Shown here in pieces: positions 1 through 14,559 of a DNA stretch of 64,000 nucleotides (the stretch's first letter is position 1; each line of letters begins with the position of its first letter). The stretch is from the NCBI RefSeq assembly GCF_024679095.1, contig NC_066518.1:6424110-6488109 (forward strand), read 5' to 3'. Origin of the DNA: Eriocheir sinensis (lineage: Eukaryota; Arthropoda; Malacostraca; Decapoda; Varunidae). Position numbers and translations under genes: made by a program. The notes under the pieces are model-generated. The model worked only from the letters and a program-made list of their open reading frames with translations. It did no database searches and was not told the DNA's origin.

Positions 1-240
1 TTGGGAAAAGGGGTCACGAGAAAATTGGGAAAAGGTGTCACGAGAAAATTGGGAAAAGGGGTCACGAGAAAATTGGGAAAAGGGGTCACGAGAAAATTGG
101 GAAAAGGGGTCACGAGAAAATTGGGAAAAGGTGTCACGAGAAAATTGGGAAAAGGGGTCACGAGAAAATTGGGAAAAGGGGTCACGAGAAAATTGGGAAA
201 AGGGGTCACGAGAAAATTGGGAAAAGGGGTCACGAGAAAA
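1..240. repeat. 24-bp minisatellite, 10 units
   Basis: Ten head-to-tail copies of a 24-bp unit (TTGGGAAAAGG-G/T-GTCACGAGAAAA). Units 2 and 6 carry T where the others carry G. The array is cut by the left edge of the window, so its full size is unknown. Because 24 is divisible by 3 an open frame (repeating GKGVTRKL) runs through it, but it opens into ordinary non-coding sequence and I do not call it a gene. Confidence 0.97.
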
Positions 241-687
241 AAAATAAAGAAAAGGAAGAAGAAGAGTATGGCGCCAATCAACCACAAACAAAACAAACAC
301 ACAAACACATTATCCCAGTCAGCTTTAGGAACGTTTATTTATCGGTTGTCATTCGTGTGCATGAAAGACATCAATCGTTAAGCTTTAAAAACGTTTGCTG
401 GGTGGGCGTGATTGTTTGCTTGTTTTTAGGCGGAGAGCCATTAAAACTGAAGGCTGAGCACGCTGATCTGGTAACACTGCGTAATGGCGATTCGGATCTC
501 TTTCTGCCGATCCCTTATTGCATAGAGTAATGGATTTTTGATAATGTATATATGTATGTTTTTGTATGTATATATGTATGTATGTTTGTGTGTGTGTGTT
601 TGTATGTGTTTGTATGTATGTGTGTGTATGTGTTTGTATGGACGTATGTGTGAATGTGTATAGGAAATCAATGGCATAAGTTTAAGT
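241..687. other. Non-genic stretch with degenerate TATG/TGTG tract
   Basis: No gene recognised. 545-655 is a degenerate (TATG)/(TGTG) run; the rest is mixed-composition sequence without a long plausible open frame. Confidence 0.7.
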
Positions 688-689
688 AA

Positions 690-729
<40 letters not shown>
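688..729. repeat. (GTA)n microsatellite
   Basis: About 14 perfect trinucleotide units, followed by AT-rich sequence to 904. Confidence 0.95.
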
Positions 730-900
730 CATCCAGTGCATGTCTTTTCTAATCCCTTTTTATTCTCTCCTGTTATTTATAATATTTTTCTTTATTTTTT
801 TCTTCTACTTATTAATATATCTTTATGTTATTTTTGGCATCTCCTCTCACAATACCTTTACTATTACTTCCATTTATTGCCTTTTTCTGGAATGTTATGT

Positions 901-1011
<111 letters not shown>

Positions 1012-1196
1012 CAACGTGTGCACATGCCAACCCCTTGAGATAAATGAGAGTTATGTATTGCACGTGCGGGAAGAAGAGGAGGAAGAAGAGGAGGAGGAGG
1101 AGGAAAATGCTGAAAGAGGTGGAGATGGAAGAGTAAAGGGAGGAAAAGAAGAACAAGATGAAGGAGGAGGAAGAACAGGTAAGGTGAGAAAAGAAC

Positions 1197-1329
<133 letters not shown>

Positions 1330-1389
1330 ACACATAAAGGGGAGGGAGTGAATAGTGTTGCCTCACCGGCCTCGACTCACATCCCTCTT

Positions 1390-2450
1390 ACCTGAGCAAC
1401 CGAAGAGGAGAGGGAGAGGAACTGAAGGGGAGGGAAGGAGATAAAGGAGGAGAAGGGGACAGATGATGGAAGGGAGAAGCAAGAGAAAAGATGAGGATGG
1501 AGGAGATGAAGAAGAATGGGATAAGTGATGAAAGAGAAAAGGAAGGGAGAGGAAGGAGCGGATGTAGAATGGGAGAGATAATTATAATAGAAGAGAAAAG
1601 AAAGGTAGGGGAAGTGAAGGAGGAGATGAAGGAGACGTAAAGCACTGGTGATGGGAAGATAAAGAAAGGGGGAGGGAAATGGAACGGAAAAGGAGAGGAA
1701 GGGAAAGGGGAAGAGGTGACGAAGGAGGAGAAAGGGGATAAGTAAAGGGAGGAAAAATGAATGGAAAGTAAAGGGAAGGAAAGATAAAATGAGAGGAAGT
1801 AAAAGCGATGAAAGGAAAGGGAATAGGAAAAGAGAAGAATAGAAAGGAAGAGAAAGGAGTAGGGAAGGGAAAGGAAAAGGGAGACAGATGATGGGAGGAA
1901 AATGGAAGGGGGAGGGAAGAGAAAGGGAGAGGAAGGGAAATGGAAGGGGAGGAGGAAATGAAGGAAAAGAGAAGGAGGAGAGAAAGAAAGGTGAGAAGGA
2001 GAAGTTAAGGGCAGAAGACGAGGAATGAGGAGGGGATAAGTTATGAGAGGGAAAAGTAGGGTGGGGGGTGGAAGAAGAGAAAAAGGAAATGGAGAGGAGA
2101 ACAAAGGAACAGGAATGGGGGTGACGAGAGAGAATGAGAGGAGAGGAAAAGGAGAGGAAGCAAACTATTAGAAGGTAAGAGAATTTATAAGGAAAGACAA
2201 AAGGGAGTGGAGAGAAGATGACTGAAAGATGAAGTAGAAGAAAGAATAAAGAGAACTAGAAAAAGAAGAGTAAGATAACAAATGAGGGAAGAAGAGAAAG
2301 ACGACGAGGAAAGAATAAAGTAAATGCTAAATAAAAGGGGAGGTAAGAGAAGGGTAAAGAGAAGAAAAGAAGGGAAGAAGGGAAACAAAGAGGAAAAGAG
2401 GAAGGGAAATGGAAGAGGAGGATGGAGAAGGGAGAGGAGAAATAATGAAC
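1390..2450. repeat. Polypurine block, about 1.06 kb
   Basis: Almost only A and G on the + strand, with scattered T and rare C; made of degenerate GGAAGG, GGAGAA and AAAGGA words. The long minus-strand open frame is low-complexity Ser/Pro/Phe/Leu and is not a gene. Confidence 0.9.
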
Positions 2451-2472
2451 TTTGAAAACCTTGATAATGATG

Positions 2473-2474
<2 letters not shown>

Positions 2475-2526
<52 letters not shown>

Positions 2527-2550
2527 CATTCTCTCTCTCTCTCTCATTTA
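2475..2550. repeat. Compound (GT)n-(CT)n microsatellite
   Basis: (GT)25 at 2475-2524, then CCATT and a short (CT)n to about 2546. Confidence 0.95.
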
Positions 2551-2579
2551 TCTGATGCATGTACATTTAATTAGTTTCT

Positions 2580-4064
2580 CTTTGCTTTTTTTTTTCCTTC
2601 CTCCTCTTCCTTGTTCGTATTCACTTATTTTTCTCTTTCTCTTCCTCTTCCGTTTCCTCTTCCTCTTTCATCCTTGCAATGGTGTCTAGTTTTACTTTAT
2701 ATATCTTTATTTTTTCCTTTCAATTCTTTTTATCTGTTTGTTTCTCTTTATTTTCTCTTGTTTTCTATGTGTTCTCTCTCTTCGTGGTTTCTTTTTTTAT
2801 TTTCTTTCTATTCTCTGCTCGGCCGCAACGTGTCTCATTTTTTTCATTTGTTTTCTTCTTTTTTTCTTTTTCTCCTTTTTCTTTCTTCTCCTTTTGATGT
2901 TTCTGTCGCTGTTATTTTTTGCTCCGTTTCCCTCCTCCTTTGATTTATTTTCCTTCTTTCCCCCTCCTCCATGTTCCTTCCTTTCTTCCTTCCTTCCTTG
3001 CATATTCTTTTATCCTTCCCTTTGATATACCTTTACCCTTTCCACTCTTCGCTTTCTCTCATTATTTTCCCTTTTCCTTATTTCAGTATTTCTTATTCCA
3101 CATTCATTCCTTTCATCTTGTTTCACTCCCCCCTTTCGTGTTATTTCCCTTTCTTGCATTCTTCCTTCCCTTTTCATTCTCTTCCCTTTTCTTCCTTTCC
3201 TTTGTCTCATTGTTTTCCCTTTTCCTTATTTCAGTTCTTCTTATTCATTTTCTTTTTCTTGCATTCATCTTCCTTCCCTTTCCTTCTCTTCCCTTTTCTT
3301 CCTTTCCTTTATTTACTCCTTTCTCTCTGGTTTCTCATGCTCATTTCCCTTCCCTCCTTTCCCATTTCCTTCCCTTCTCTTTCCATCTTTTTTCGCTTCT
3401 TCTTATCAACTTCTTATCTACTTTTCAATCTCTTTTCCATTTCCACCGTTTCCTTCCTCCCTCGCTCTCTCTTCCTCCCTCCCTCCTTCCCTCTTTCCTT
3501 TCCTCTTCCTCACTTCCTTCTTTCTCTCCATTCATCACTTTTTTGCTTCTCCTCTACTTCCTTGTTCCGTCCTTCTCTTCTTCCTTCATCCCTCCCTCCT
3601 TCCCTCCTTCCCTCTTTCCTCTTCCTCTCTTCCTTCTTTCTCTCCGTTCGTCACTTTTTTGCTTCTCCTTTCCCTCCTTTCTACCTTCTACTTCCTCTTT
3701 CTTTCCCTCTGTTTCTCTCCATCTCTCTCTAATTCCCCCTCACAGTCTTTCTCTCTTTCCTCTTCTCTCTCTTTTCATTCCTCTTTCCTATTCTTATCCC
3801 TCTACTTCTCTCTTCCTTTCCTAATTCCCTTTATCTCTCTTTCTCTCCTTATCCTTCTCTTCTCTTCCTCCATCTCCCCTATTCTTTTCCCTCTCACTCC
3901 TATCATTTAATTCCACCTTTCTCTCCTTTCTCTCTCTTTATCCTTCTCTTCTCCTTCCTCTCTTCTATTCTTTTTCCATCTACTTTCCATGTTTCCTTAA
4001 TACCCCATCTATCTTTCTCTCTTTCCCTCCACTTTCTTCCTCCTTCTCTCCTCCCTTGCCCCCT
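2580..4064. repeat. Polypyrimidine block, about 1.5 kb
   Basis: Nearly all C and T on the + strand (TTCC, TTCTC, CCTCC words). A roughly 130-bp segment is repeated at 3460-3580 and 3580-3680 (shared words around TCCCTCCTTCCCT and CACTTTTTTGCTTCTC). No gene. Confidence 0.9.
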
Positions 4065-4081
4065 CCCCCCCCCCCCCCCCC
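4065..4081. repeat. (C)17 homopolymer
   Basis: Seventeen consecutive C at the right end of the pyrimidine block. Confidence 0.9.
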
Positions 4082-4154
4082 TCTCGTCTACCTGTATGAA
4101 GGGAGCGACTCATCACCGTCTTCTGCAGGTATTTTATCGGTAATTAGAATCGAT

Positions 4155-4155
4155 G

Positions 4156-4191
<36 letters not shown>

Positions 4192-4560
4192 AAGATATTT
4201 CGAAAGAAGGAAAAAAAGGAATAAAGGAGGAGGAGGAGGAGGAGGAGGAAGAAGGAGAGTAGGTTAAGAAGGAAGAGGAACAGGATACAGCGAAACAGAC
4301 GGGGCAAAAAAAGAAAAAGAAAAGGAAGAGGAAAATGATGGCAGACGCAGAAGTAAAGGAATTAGTAAAAAACAAGATAAGAGAAGAAGAAGAGGAGGAG
4401 GAGAAAGAGGAGGGGGAGGAGGAGGACAATAGGTACAAAAGGTGTTTATATAATGTTACGTAAAATACCTGAAAAACATGTACCCAGGAAGGAGGAATGA
4501 AATACTCGAGTCGGGGAGGAGGAGGAGGAGGAGGAGAAGGAGGAGGAGAAGAAACATGGA
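4155..4560. repeat. (GT)n and (GGA)n low-complexity run
   Basis: (GT)n at 4155-4188, then purine sequence with (GGA)n clusters at 4228-4255, 4392-4425 and 4516-4550. Confidence 0.9.
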
Positions 4561-4840
4561 AACAGGGATTAACAGGCAGCGGAAAGCATGTTGTCTCATT
4601 ACGATGCTGCCTGCTCAAGTGGTCTGTAGGAAAAAGATTAAAGCACTCCTGCATGTAGGCGTAGGACCGTTCACTTCGCCTCTGACGCAGCAAAGTAATG
4701 ATCAGTGAGATTCTTAGAAGAGTTGGTCGCTTTCACACTAAATCTGCAGGAAGGCTCTTGCAGTGGCGGATGACTCTGTTCGAGAAATAACTCCTGCTGG
4801 TGTCTGTTCTGCATCGCTTCGCTTGATATGTTTGACCACT
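4561..4840. other. Unique-looking sequence, no gene recognised
   Basis: Balanced composition, no splice-flanked open frame I trust. Ends at a (TTG)n tract (4844-4890). Confidence 0.6.
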
Positions 4841-4944
4841 GTTTTTGTTTTTGTTGTTGTTGTTGTTGTTGTTCTTGTTGTTGTTGTTATCGGGTTACTT
4901 TAAAGCGTAAAACGTTCGGAGTGATCGACATTACTGAACATGCT

Positions 4945-6130
4945 AAAGAAGAAAAAGAAGAAGAAAAAGAAGAAGAAGAAGGAAAGAAATAATGAAAGAA
5001 AATGAAAAAAGAGGAGGAGAAGAAGGTGAAGAAGAAGAGAATGAAAAAGAAAAAAAAAGAAAAAAAAGTGAAATAAAAAGAGAAAAGTAAAAACAAGAAA
5101 AATATGGATGAAGAAAAAAAGGGAGACTAAGAATGAAGACAAGGAGAGGGATAAGAAAGAAGAGGAGGAGGAGGAGGAGGCAGTAGAGCAAGGAACAGGT
5201 CGTGAATTCAAAGGCAGGTTAATGATGTGTTAAAATAATTGGCTTGGGTACTTCGGAAGGGGGAAAGAAGAGGATGGGAAGGGAAAGAGATGGAAAAGGA
5301 AAGGAGTAGCAGAGGAAGGAAGGGGAAAAGGAAGGAACTGAGATGGGATAAATATTAAGTGGAAAGATGAGTCGATGGGAAGGTAATGAAAAGGGAAAGG
5401 AAGGAAATATGAAGGGGAAAAGAGAAAGGAGGGAGATAGGAATGTAAGAAGATGGAAAGGTCAGGGGAAAGGAAAGAAGAAATGGGAAGCGAAGGAGATG
5501 GGAAAGGAAGGAAATGGGAATGAAAGCTGGGAAAGGAAGGAAACAGATAAGAAGGGAAAGGAAGGAGATAGGAAGGGAAGGGAATGGGAAAAATAACGAT
5601 ATAGGAGAGGAAGGGAGATGGGAAAGGAGGGAGATGGGAAGTTAAGGAAATGGGGAGGACAGGAGATAGGAAGAGAACGCGATGAGAAGGGAAGGAAATG
5701 GGAAATGGAAGCTGGGAAAGGAAGAAGCAAATAAGAACGGAATGGTGATGGGAAGGAAAAAAGATAGGAAAGGAAGAGAATGAAATGGGAAGGAAGGAAG
5801 AGCAGGTAGTGAAATGCTGTATAGTAAATAAAGAAATAATGAATGAGAGGAAAAAGAGGGAAATGGGGAGCAGTTTAAGGAGAAGGGAAGGGAAGGAAAT
5901 GAAAGGGAAGGAGGAGGAGGTAGTGAAAGGCAATATAATGAATAAAGAAATAATGAATGAGAGGAAAATGAGGAAAATAGGAAGCCGTTTAAGGGGAAAT
6001 AGTGAATGGCTCTCTCAAAGGGAAGGATAACAGCAGATGAAGTCTTGGAATGATGAGTAAAGATAGGATAAAGGGATGGGACGGGCAAGGAAAGTAAAGA
6101 AGGAAAGAAAGGAAAGAAATTAGGTTAAAA
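4945..6130. repeat. Purine-rich block with an internal 104-bp duplication
   Basis: GAA/GGAA-rich for about 1.2 kb. Within it a unit starting GTAGTGAAA at 5816 is repeated from 5920 (period 104 bp; both copies contain AATAAAGAAATAATGAATGA). Confidence 0.85.
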
Positions 6131-6169
6131 GAAGAGGGGGAAAAAAGAAGGGAAAGATGACAAATGATT

Positions 6170-6740
6170 ATATAAACGAAATATTGATAGTAGAGAAGAT
6201 ATTAAAGCTCCGATGAGGATGAGGATGATGATGATGATTAGGAGGACGAAGAGGAAAAAGAAGAAAAAGAGAAAAAGGATCTGGAGGAAAACAGTAAAAC
6301 AATGAAAAAGAAGGCCACAGGAGGAGGAGGAGGCAGGAGAAAGAAGAGGATGGAGAAGAAAAAGAAAAAGTAGAAGAGGAGGTGGAGGAAAATAATAAAA
6401 AAAAGCGAGGATGATGTACAAAAAACAAACGGTTAATTTACGTAAAGGAAAATAACAGAAGGGGGAAAAGAAGAGTAAAGGAGGGGGAGGAGGATAAAAA
6501 AGAGGCATAGCAGGAATAGGAGTAAGCAGAAGGAGGATGAAGAGGAGGATAAAGCAGAACACAAAATAATGAGAAGAAAATGAAGAAAAATAGTAAGGAA
6601 AGCGATTAGGTACAAAAAGTAAACATTAAATTTAAGTGTAGGAAAAAAAAACAGAAGAGGGAAAGAGAAAACTACTGGAGGAGGAGGAGGAGGAGGAGGA
6701 GGAGGAGGAGGGGGAGGAAGAGAAGTAGGCCACTGGTTCA
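6170..6740. repeat. Purine-rich sequence with degenerate ~195-bp duplication
   Basis: GGA/GAA-rich. The segment around GTACAAAAAACAAACGGTTA (6416) recurs in diverged form near 6611 (GTACAAAAAGTAAACATTAA). A (GGA)n run closes it at 6673-6712. Confidence 0.7.
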
Positions 6741-6814
6741 GTAATTGTGTGTTGTCGCTGTCTCGTACTCACCTGCCGATACTACCTGTCTTGTGGGCCG
6801 GCTATTGATCACCT

Positions 6815-7440
6815 GTACCACCACCGCCACCACCACCACCACCACCAACAATACAAGTAATATCACCAGCAATATCATCACTACCACTGTCTGTTTCGTC
6901 TCCAATATCACCAACACCAACATCACCACCACCACCACCACCACTACCACCACCACTACCACCACCACCACCACCACCACCACCACCAGTACAAGTAATA
7001 TCACCAGCAATATCATCACTACCACTATTTGTTTCGTCTCCAATAACACCAACACCACCACCACCACCACTACTACCACCACCACTACCACCACCACTAC
7101 CAACACCACCACCACCACCACCACCAGTACAAGTAATATCACCAGCAATATCATCACTTCCACTATTTGTTTCATCTCCAATATCACCAACACCAACACC
7201 ACTCTCACCACCACCATCATCACCACCACCACCAGTACTGAGGTCATCATTATTATCACCACCATTGCTACTTCTGTTATCTCCATCATCACTACCATTA
7301 GCACCACCACTACTACCACATCACCACCACCACCACTACCATCATCACCACCACCAACAGGCCAGCATTCCGCACCATTGTATTGTCATCACCACTGTTT
7401 CTCCATCATCACCACCACCACCACCACCGACATCCCTTCC
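6815..7440. repeat. (ACC)n domain with exact 138-bp higher-order period
   Basis: ACC/CCA trinucleotides interrupted three times by the same block (ACAAGTAATATCACCAGCAA... then TTTGTTTCGTCTCCAAT). That block starts at 6853, 6991 and 7129, exactly 138 bp apart. The poly-Thr/poly-Val frames are repeat translations. Confidence 0.95.
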
Positions 7441-7459
7441 CACTTCTATCGCCATTAGA

Positions 7460-7596
<137 letters not shown>

Positions 7597-7696
7597 GAGA
7601 GCAGTTTTAACATACCACCACCACCATCACCACCACCACCATCACCACCACCATCACCACCACCATCACCACGACCACCACCGCCACCACCACCAC

Positions 7697-8060
7697 ATTT
7701 TCTACCTCAGATATGTTAACTTTCCTTCCCCTTCCCCTACCATATTTTTTTCCCCTTCCAACCCTCACCCCTCTTTCCCCTCTCCCCAATACCTACTCTC
7801 CCCTTCCCCACTACCTTTCCCTACCACTACTACTACTACCACTACTACTACCACTTCTACTACCATCACTATTTACCCCTTTTACAATCACCGTCACCAG
7901 ACACACATACGAACACAGTCTTTATATATCTGTCTTCCTATCTATCTATCTACCTACCTATCTATCTATCTATCTATCATTCTGTATTTTCACCCAAGGA
8001 AATTAAGTTCTTGGTTAATAATGAATCCATGACAAGACAAGAATGAGGGTGTCTCACAGG
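7697..8060. other. C/T-rich and (TATC)n sequence, no gene
   Basis: CCCTTCC-rich stretch, an (ACT)n run near 7820-7860 and a (TATC)/(TACC) run at 7938-7980. Confidence 0.8.
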
Positions 8061-8440
8061 AGGAGGATAAGGAAGAGGAGGAGGAAGAAGGAAGGAAGGA
8101 AGGACGTAAGGAGGAGGAGGAGGAAGGAGAAAGAGAAGGAGGGAAGTAAGGAATGAGTGGAGGAAGAACTAAGTGAGCAATGAAGTGCAAAAAGGAAAGA
8201 TAAAAAAAAGAAGAAAGTAAGGAAAGAAGTAGATAGAAAGGAGGAGGAAAGGAAGAAAGAAAGGAACATTTAAGGAACAAAAGGAAGAAATAAATGAGTG
8301 GAGGAATAAAGGAAGGAGGAAAAAAGGAAGCAAGGGGAGAAAGAAGAAAGAACTAAAGGAAGGAAGACAAGAGAGTAGAGACAGTAGATTACAAAATGAA
8401 ATGAAGGGAACAAATAAAGAAAAAAATAGAGTATGAGGAA
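8061..8440. repeat. Purine-rich GGA/GAA block
   Basis: AGGAGG and GGAAGG words; no coding signal. Confidence 0.85.
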
Positions 8441-8667
8441 GAAATATGCCTTACTCCGGACACATAAACTAGCTCGTAAAGGAGTTTGTAAAGGAGTCGC
8501 AGAATGAGTAATTTCCCGACTCCCTGAATGAATGAATATATGAATGAAGGACAGACTGACTTGATGAATGAATGACTCACGACGTTGACTGATATACTTC
8601 ATCGATCGCTCAAGAAGGCCTCCAATCTCTCATATCGTCTCTTCGTTAATCATTTTAAGACAAAGAC

Positions 8668-8670
<3 letters not shown>
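8441..8670. other. Unique-looking spacer with (GAAT)n
   Basis: A short degenerate (GAAT)n run lies at 8522-8578. Nothing else recognised. Confidence 0.6.
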
Positions 8671-8761
<91 letters not shown>

Positions 8762-9080
8762 GAGGAGGAGGAGGAGGAGGAGGAGGAAGGAAAAGAAGAG
8801 AGAAGTGATAGAAAAGAGAAGGGTGAAGTAGCAGTGGAAAGAAAGGAAAAGGAGGAGGAGGAAAGTGAAGTTAAGAAAGAGGGAAGGGAAGGAGGTGCGG
8901 AGAAGGGAACTCGAAGGGGAGGGAGAGGGAGAGGAAGGGAAGGAGGGAGAGGGCGGCAAGCAAAGAGGCGGGGAAAGCAGGGAGAGGGAGAAGGAAGGAA
9001 AGGAAGCGAAGAAAGAAAAAAAGAGGGAGAGCAGGGGAAGGGAGGGAAGGGGAAGAAAAATAAAGAATAGGGAAGGAAGG
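8671..9080. repeat. (GA)n-(GGA)n tract and purine block
   Basis: (GA)44 at 8671-8758, directly followed by (GGA)n to 8787 and then about 290 bp of polypurine sequence. Confidence 0.95.
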
Positions 9081-9249
9081 AGGGACGGGAGGGGAACAAG
9101 GACATTATTCACTTCACGTCCCTTCGTTCGCTGTAAATGAATAATCAGAGGGAGACGATGAATCATGGAACATATTAATGGAAAAGAGAAAAAAGGTGGT
9201 CATGTATCATTTTCGTGTGTTTATATATTGACATTATTATTATCCTTTG

Positions 9250-9740
<491 letters not shown>

Positions 9741-9866
9741 TGTGTATGTGTGTGTGTATGTATGTGTATGTGTGTGTGTGTATGTGTAATTAATTTTATT
9801 TATACACTTCCATGGATACACACACACACACACACACTCACACACACACACACACACACACACACC
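9741..9866. repeat. (GT)n and (CA)n tracts in inverted orientation
   Basis: (TG/TATG)n at 9741-9787 and (CA)n at 9818-9865, separated by about 30 bp; the two can pair as an imperfect hairpin. Confidence 0.9.
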
Positions 9867-9897
9867 TTACATACAAAACTTTACTTCCTACCTGACA

Positions 9898-10046
<149 letters not shown>

Positions 10047-10079
10047 CCTTCAACCACTCATATCATTTCCCCACACCAT

Positions 10080-11762
10080 GAGAAAGAATGAAGACGGGAA
10101 GGAAAAGATAATAAAAAGAGAAGGAAAAGGGAAGGAAAAGGAGCTGGGCAATAAGTAGGTGAGGCGGAGGTCTAAAGGAAGGGAATGGAGGAGAGATCAA
10201 TATATGGGGAGGGTAGGAAGGGAGGGGAAGGAAGGGGAGGGAAGAGGAGGGTAAGGAACGGGAGGGGTAAGCAAGGGTTGGTAAGGAAGAGGAGTGGGGA
10301 GAAAGGGAGGGTAAGGAACCGGAGAGGAGAGGAAGGGAGGGTAAGGAAGGGGAGAGGAGAGGAAAGGGAGGGTAAGGAAGGGAGGAGGAGGGAGTGTTTA
10401 CATGTCTGAATCAACGAACGTGTCAAGGGGAATGGCAGGAAGAGGGGAGAGGAGGAGGAGGAGGAGGAGAAGGGAAAGTAGTGAAGGAAACAAATATAAG
10501 GAGGGAAGAAATTGCTGATAAAGGGTGGAAGAAAGAAAAAATTAATAAAAGAAGAGAAAAAGGAGATAGAGGAAAGGAAAAATAAAGAGAGGGAGGAAAC
10601 TATTGATAAAAGAAGAGAGGAAGGAGGAAGTAGAGAAGAGAAAAGGAAGGGATAGAAAGGAGAGAGAGGGGAAGGAAAAGTAACGAAAGAAAGGGAAATG
10701 AATAAATGAAAAGGGAAGGGATTAAAACAGATGAGAAGATAAAAGAGAAAAGGAATGAAGGGAAAGGAGCAAAACGGATGGAAAAGGCAGAGAAAGGAAG
10801 AGACAAAAAGAATAGATAAGGAAAGGAGGTGAATAGAAAATGAATGAAAAGAAAATAGGGGAAGGGAAGGGAAAAGAAAATAAAGATAAGGGAAATAAAG
10901 GGAAGGGAAAGAAAGGAAAGGGAAGGGAAGGGAAGAGAACGGACGGGAAATGAAAATGAAATAAAGATAAGGGATAAAAAAAGGGAAGGGAGAAAAAAGT
11001 TAAGGGAAGGGGAGGAAAGGGAAGAGAAAGAAAGAGAAGGGAAAGGAAGGATAGGGAAGGGAAAGGAAAGAAAGGGAAGGGGAGGGAAGAGAGGGAAAGG
11101 GAAGAGAAAGGAAGAATAGGAAAGGGAAAGGAAAGGAAAGGAAGGAAAGAGAAAGAAAGGGAAGGGAAAGGAAGAATAGGAAAGGGAAAGGAAAGGAAAG
11201 GAAGGAAAGAGAAAGAAAGGGAAGGGAAAGGAAGGATAGGGAAGGGAAAGGAAAGGAAAGGAAGGGGAGGGAAGAGAAGGAAAGGGAAGAGAAAGAAAAA
11301 GAAGGGAAAGGAAGGATAGGGAAGGGAAAGGAAAGAAAGGGAAGGGGAGGAAAGAGAAGGAAAGGGAAGAGAAAGAAAGGGAAGGGAAAGGAAGGATAGG
11401 AAAGGGAAAGGAAAGGAAAGGAAGGAAAGAGAAAGAAAGGGAAGGGAAAGAAAGGATAGGGAAGGGAAAGGAAAGAAAGGGAAGGGGAGGGAAGAGAAAG
11501 AAAAGGAAGGGAAAGGTAGGATAGGGAAGGGAAAAGAAAGGAAGGGAAGGGAACGGAAGGATAGGGAAGGGAAAGGAAGAATAGGGAAGGGAAAGGAAGG
11601 GAAGAAGGAAGGGAAGGGAAGGGAAGAGAAAGAAAAGGAAGGGAAAGGTAGGATAGGGAAGGGAAAGGAAAGGAAGGGAAGGGAACGGAAGGATAGGGAA
11701 GGGAAAGGAAGAATAGGGAAGGGAAAGGAAGGGAAGAAGGAAGGGAAGGGAAGGGAAGGACA
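10080..11762. repeat. Polypurine block, about 1.7 kb
   Basis: Almost pure A/G. 10200-10390 repeats a GGAGGGTAAGGAA motif at intervals of about 35-45 bp. 11000-11762 is built from GGGAAGGGAAAGGAA words with 55-60 bp sub-repeats, and the segment 11505-11625 is repeated nearly intact at 11626-11755. Confidence 0.93.
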
Positions 11763-11810
11763 AAAATTTTCAAGATGGCCAAGTGTGTGACCTGCGTGAC
11801 ATCATCTGCT

Positions 11811-11850
11811 CCCCTCCTCCTCCTCCTCCTCCTCCTCCTCCTCCTCCTCT
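11811..11850. repeat. (CTC)n microsatellite
   Basis: About 13 units, followed by 60 bp of mixed sequence. Confidence 0.95.
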
Positions 11851-11909
11851 AGGCTTACTCACCTGACCTCACACGCCATCCGGAAAAGAATTGATAAAAA
11901 ATGTTGGTT

Positions 11910-12168
11910 GGGTGATGGTGGTGATGGTGGTGGTGGTGGTGGTGATGGTGATGATTGTGGTGGTGATGGTAATGGTGGTGAAGACATTTTTTAATTCGTT
12001 TTTATATATCTTCAATTTTCTGATGTGTGTATGTGTGTTTGTGTGTGTGTGTGTACCCGTGTGTGTGTGTGTGTGTGTGTACCCGTGTGTGCGTGTGTGT
12101 TTGTGTGTTTATGGACTTTTTATGTTTGTTGTTTGTTCTGGTAATATCCCCTGCGTGTACACAGACGC

Positions 12169-12209
<41 letters not shown>

Positions 12210-12235
12210 CTCTCTCTCTCTCTCTCTCTCTCCAA
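11910..12235. repeat. (GGT)n, (GT)n and compound (CA)n-(CT)n tracts
   Basis: (GGT/GAT)n at 11910-11980, interrupted (GT)n at 12025-12110 with two ACCCGTGTG interruptions, then (AC)n 12176-12206 and (TC)n 12208-12231. Confidence 0.93.
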
Positions 12236-12433
12236 AGTTTCTTACTCTCACTCATTTTTCTCACTTTTCCGCGTAACTTTGGAGCAAAACTTAATGATTG
12301 GCGACTTGGCTTGCTCTCTCTCTCTCTCACTATAATCGCATCGTACCTTTAGGGATTTTTTTGGGCGCTACGAGTTATTTTTCGCTTCGATAACAGGCGA
12401 GCAGTGACCTTAAGACCCTTGGCGATTAATGTG

Positions 12434-12472
<39 letters not shown>

Positions 12473-13080
12473 TGTTTGTGACCGTGAAAAGTTTTATAAT
12501 TCTGTACGATGCTTGTTTTTCTCCTTTTCAGTTCATTTTTATTTTATTTTTCATTTGTGGGGGTGAAACATTTGTAGGCTATCTGTCTTATGGCATTGGT
12601 AACACTCATTAGTATAGCAAATCATAATCTTTTTCTTTCTCGTTTATCTTTTTTTTATTTTATTTTTTTTTATTTACTGGTATATATCTCTTGTTATTTT
12701 TTTTCCTACATCTGTTAACACTTTTTCTTAGCTTCATCATTCAGTTGGTAATATTTCTCAGTATATCCTTTTTTCTGGTAACACTTTGTAACACTGTTTA
12801 CTCTCTTTCCTCAGGTGAGTGTTGGCCGCCTGTGTTGCCGTGAGGGGTGATTAAGGGTACAGCCAGTCAGGTATTCAGTGCCGGGTGTGTCCCCACCTGT
12901 CTGTCTGTGTGTCTGTCCACCTGGCGACACTGTTTGCGTGGCGACAGACCAGACAGACAGACCCCAGAAGGCAGGTAATTAAAAATATGAAAAAAAATGT
13001 GTGGGTAATATAATGTTCGCGTAAAATTTGCTGGAGTAATTTAGGATTTTTTTTTTCATCAGTTTGCTCATGAAGTTATT
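12236..13080. other. Unique-looking stretch, no gene recognised
   Basis: Holds a (GT)n run at 12432-12482 and T-rich sequence. 12815-12974 is bounded by an acceptor-like TCTTTCCTCAG and a donor-like GGCAG/GTAATT, but all three frames are closed. Confidence 0.6.
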
Positions 13081-14296
<1,216 letters not shown>

Positions 14297-14394
14297 ATAT
14301 GACAAAGAAAAGTTATAAAAGAAGGAAGGGAGAAAGAAGTAGAGAAAAAAGGAAGAAAACGAAGATAGAAAGAAGAAAGAAAGGAAGAAACGAA

Positions 14395-14551
<157 letters not shown>

Positions 14552-14559
14552 GTATCATG

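Noticed and set aside
1..381. Open frame encoding GKGVTRKL repeats (126 codons)
   Set aside because: The 24-bp array is divisible by three, so any stop-free unit stays open; no start context, no conserved domain, and the tail outside the array is not protein-like.
10600..11782. 387-codon minus-strand frame (FPSLPFLSLP repeats)
   Set aside because: It mirrors a 5-6 bp periodic polypurine block; there are no stops because the strand lacks the needed bases.
12815..12974. Possible internal exon between TCTTTCCTCAG and GGCAG/GTAATT
   Set aside because: All three forward frames have stops; only a non-coding exon would be possible and nothing else supports it.
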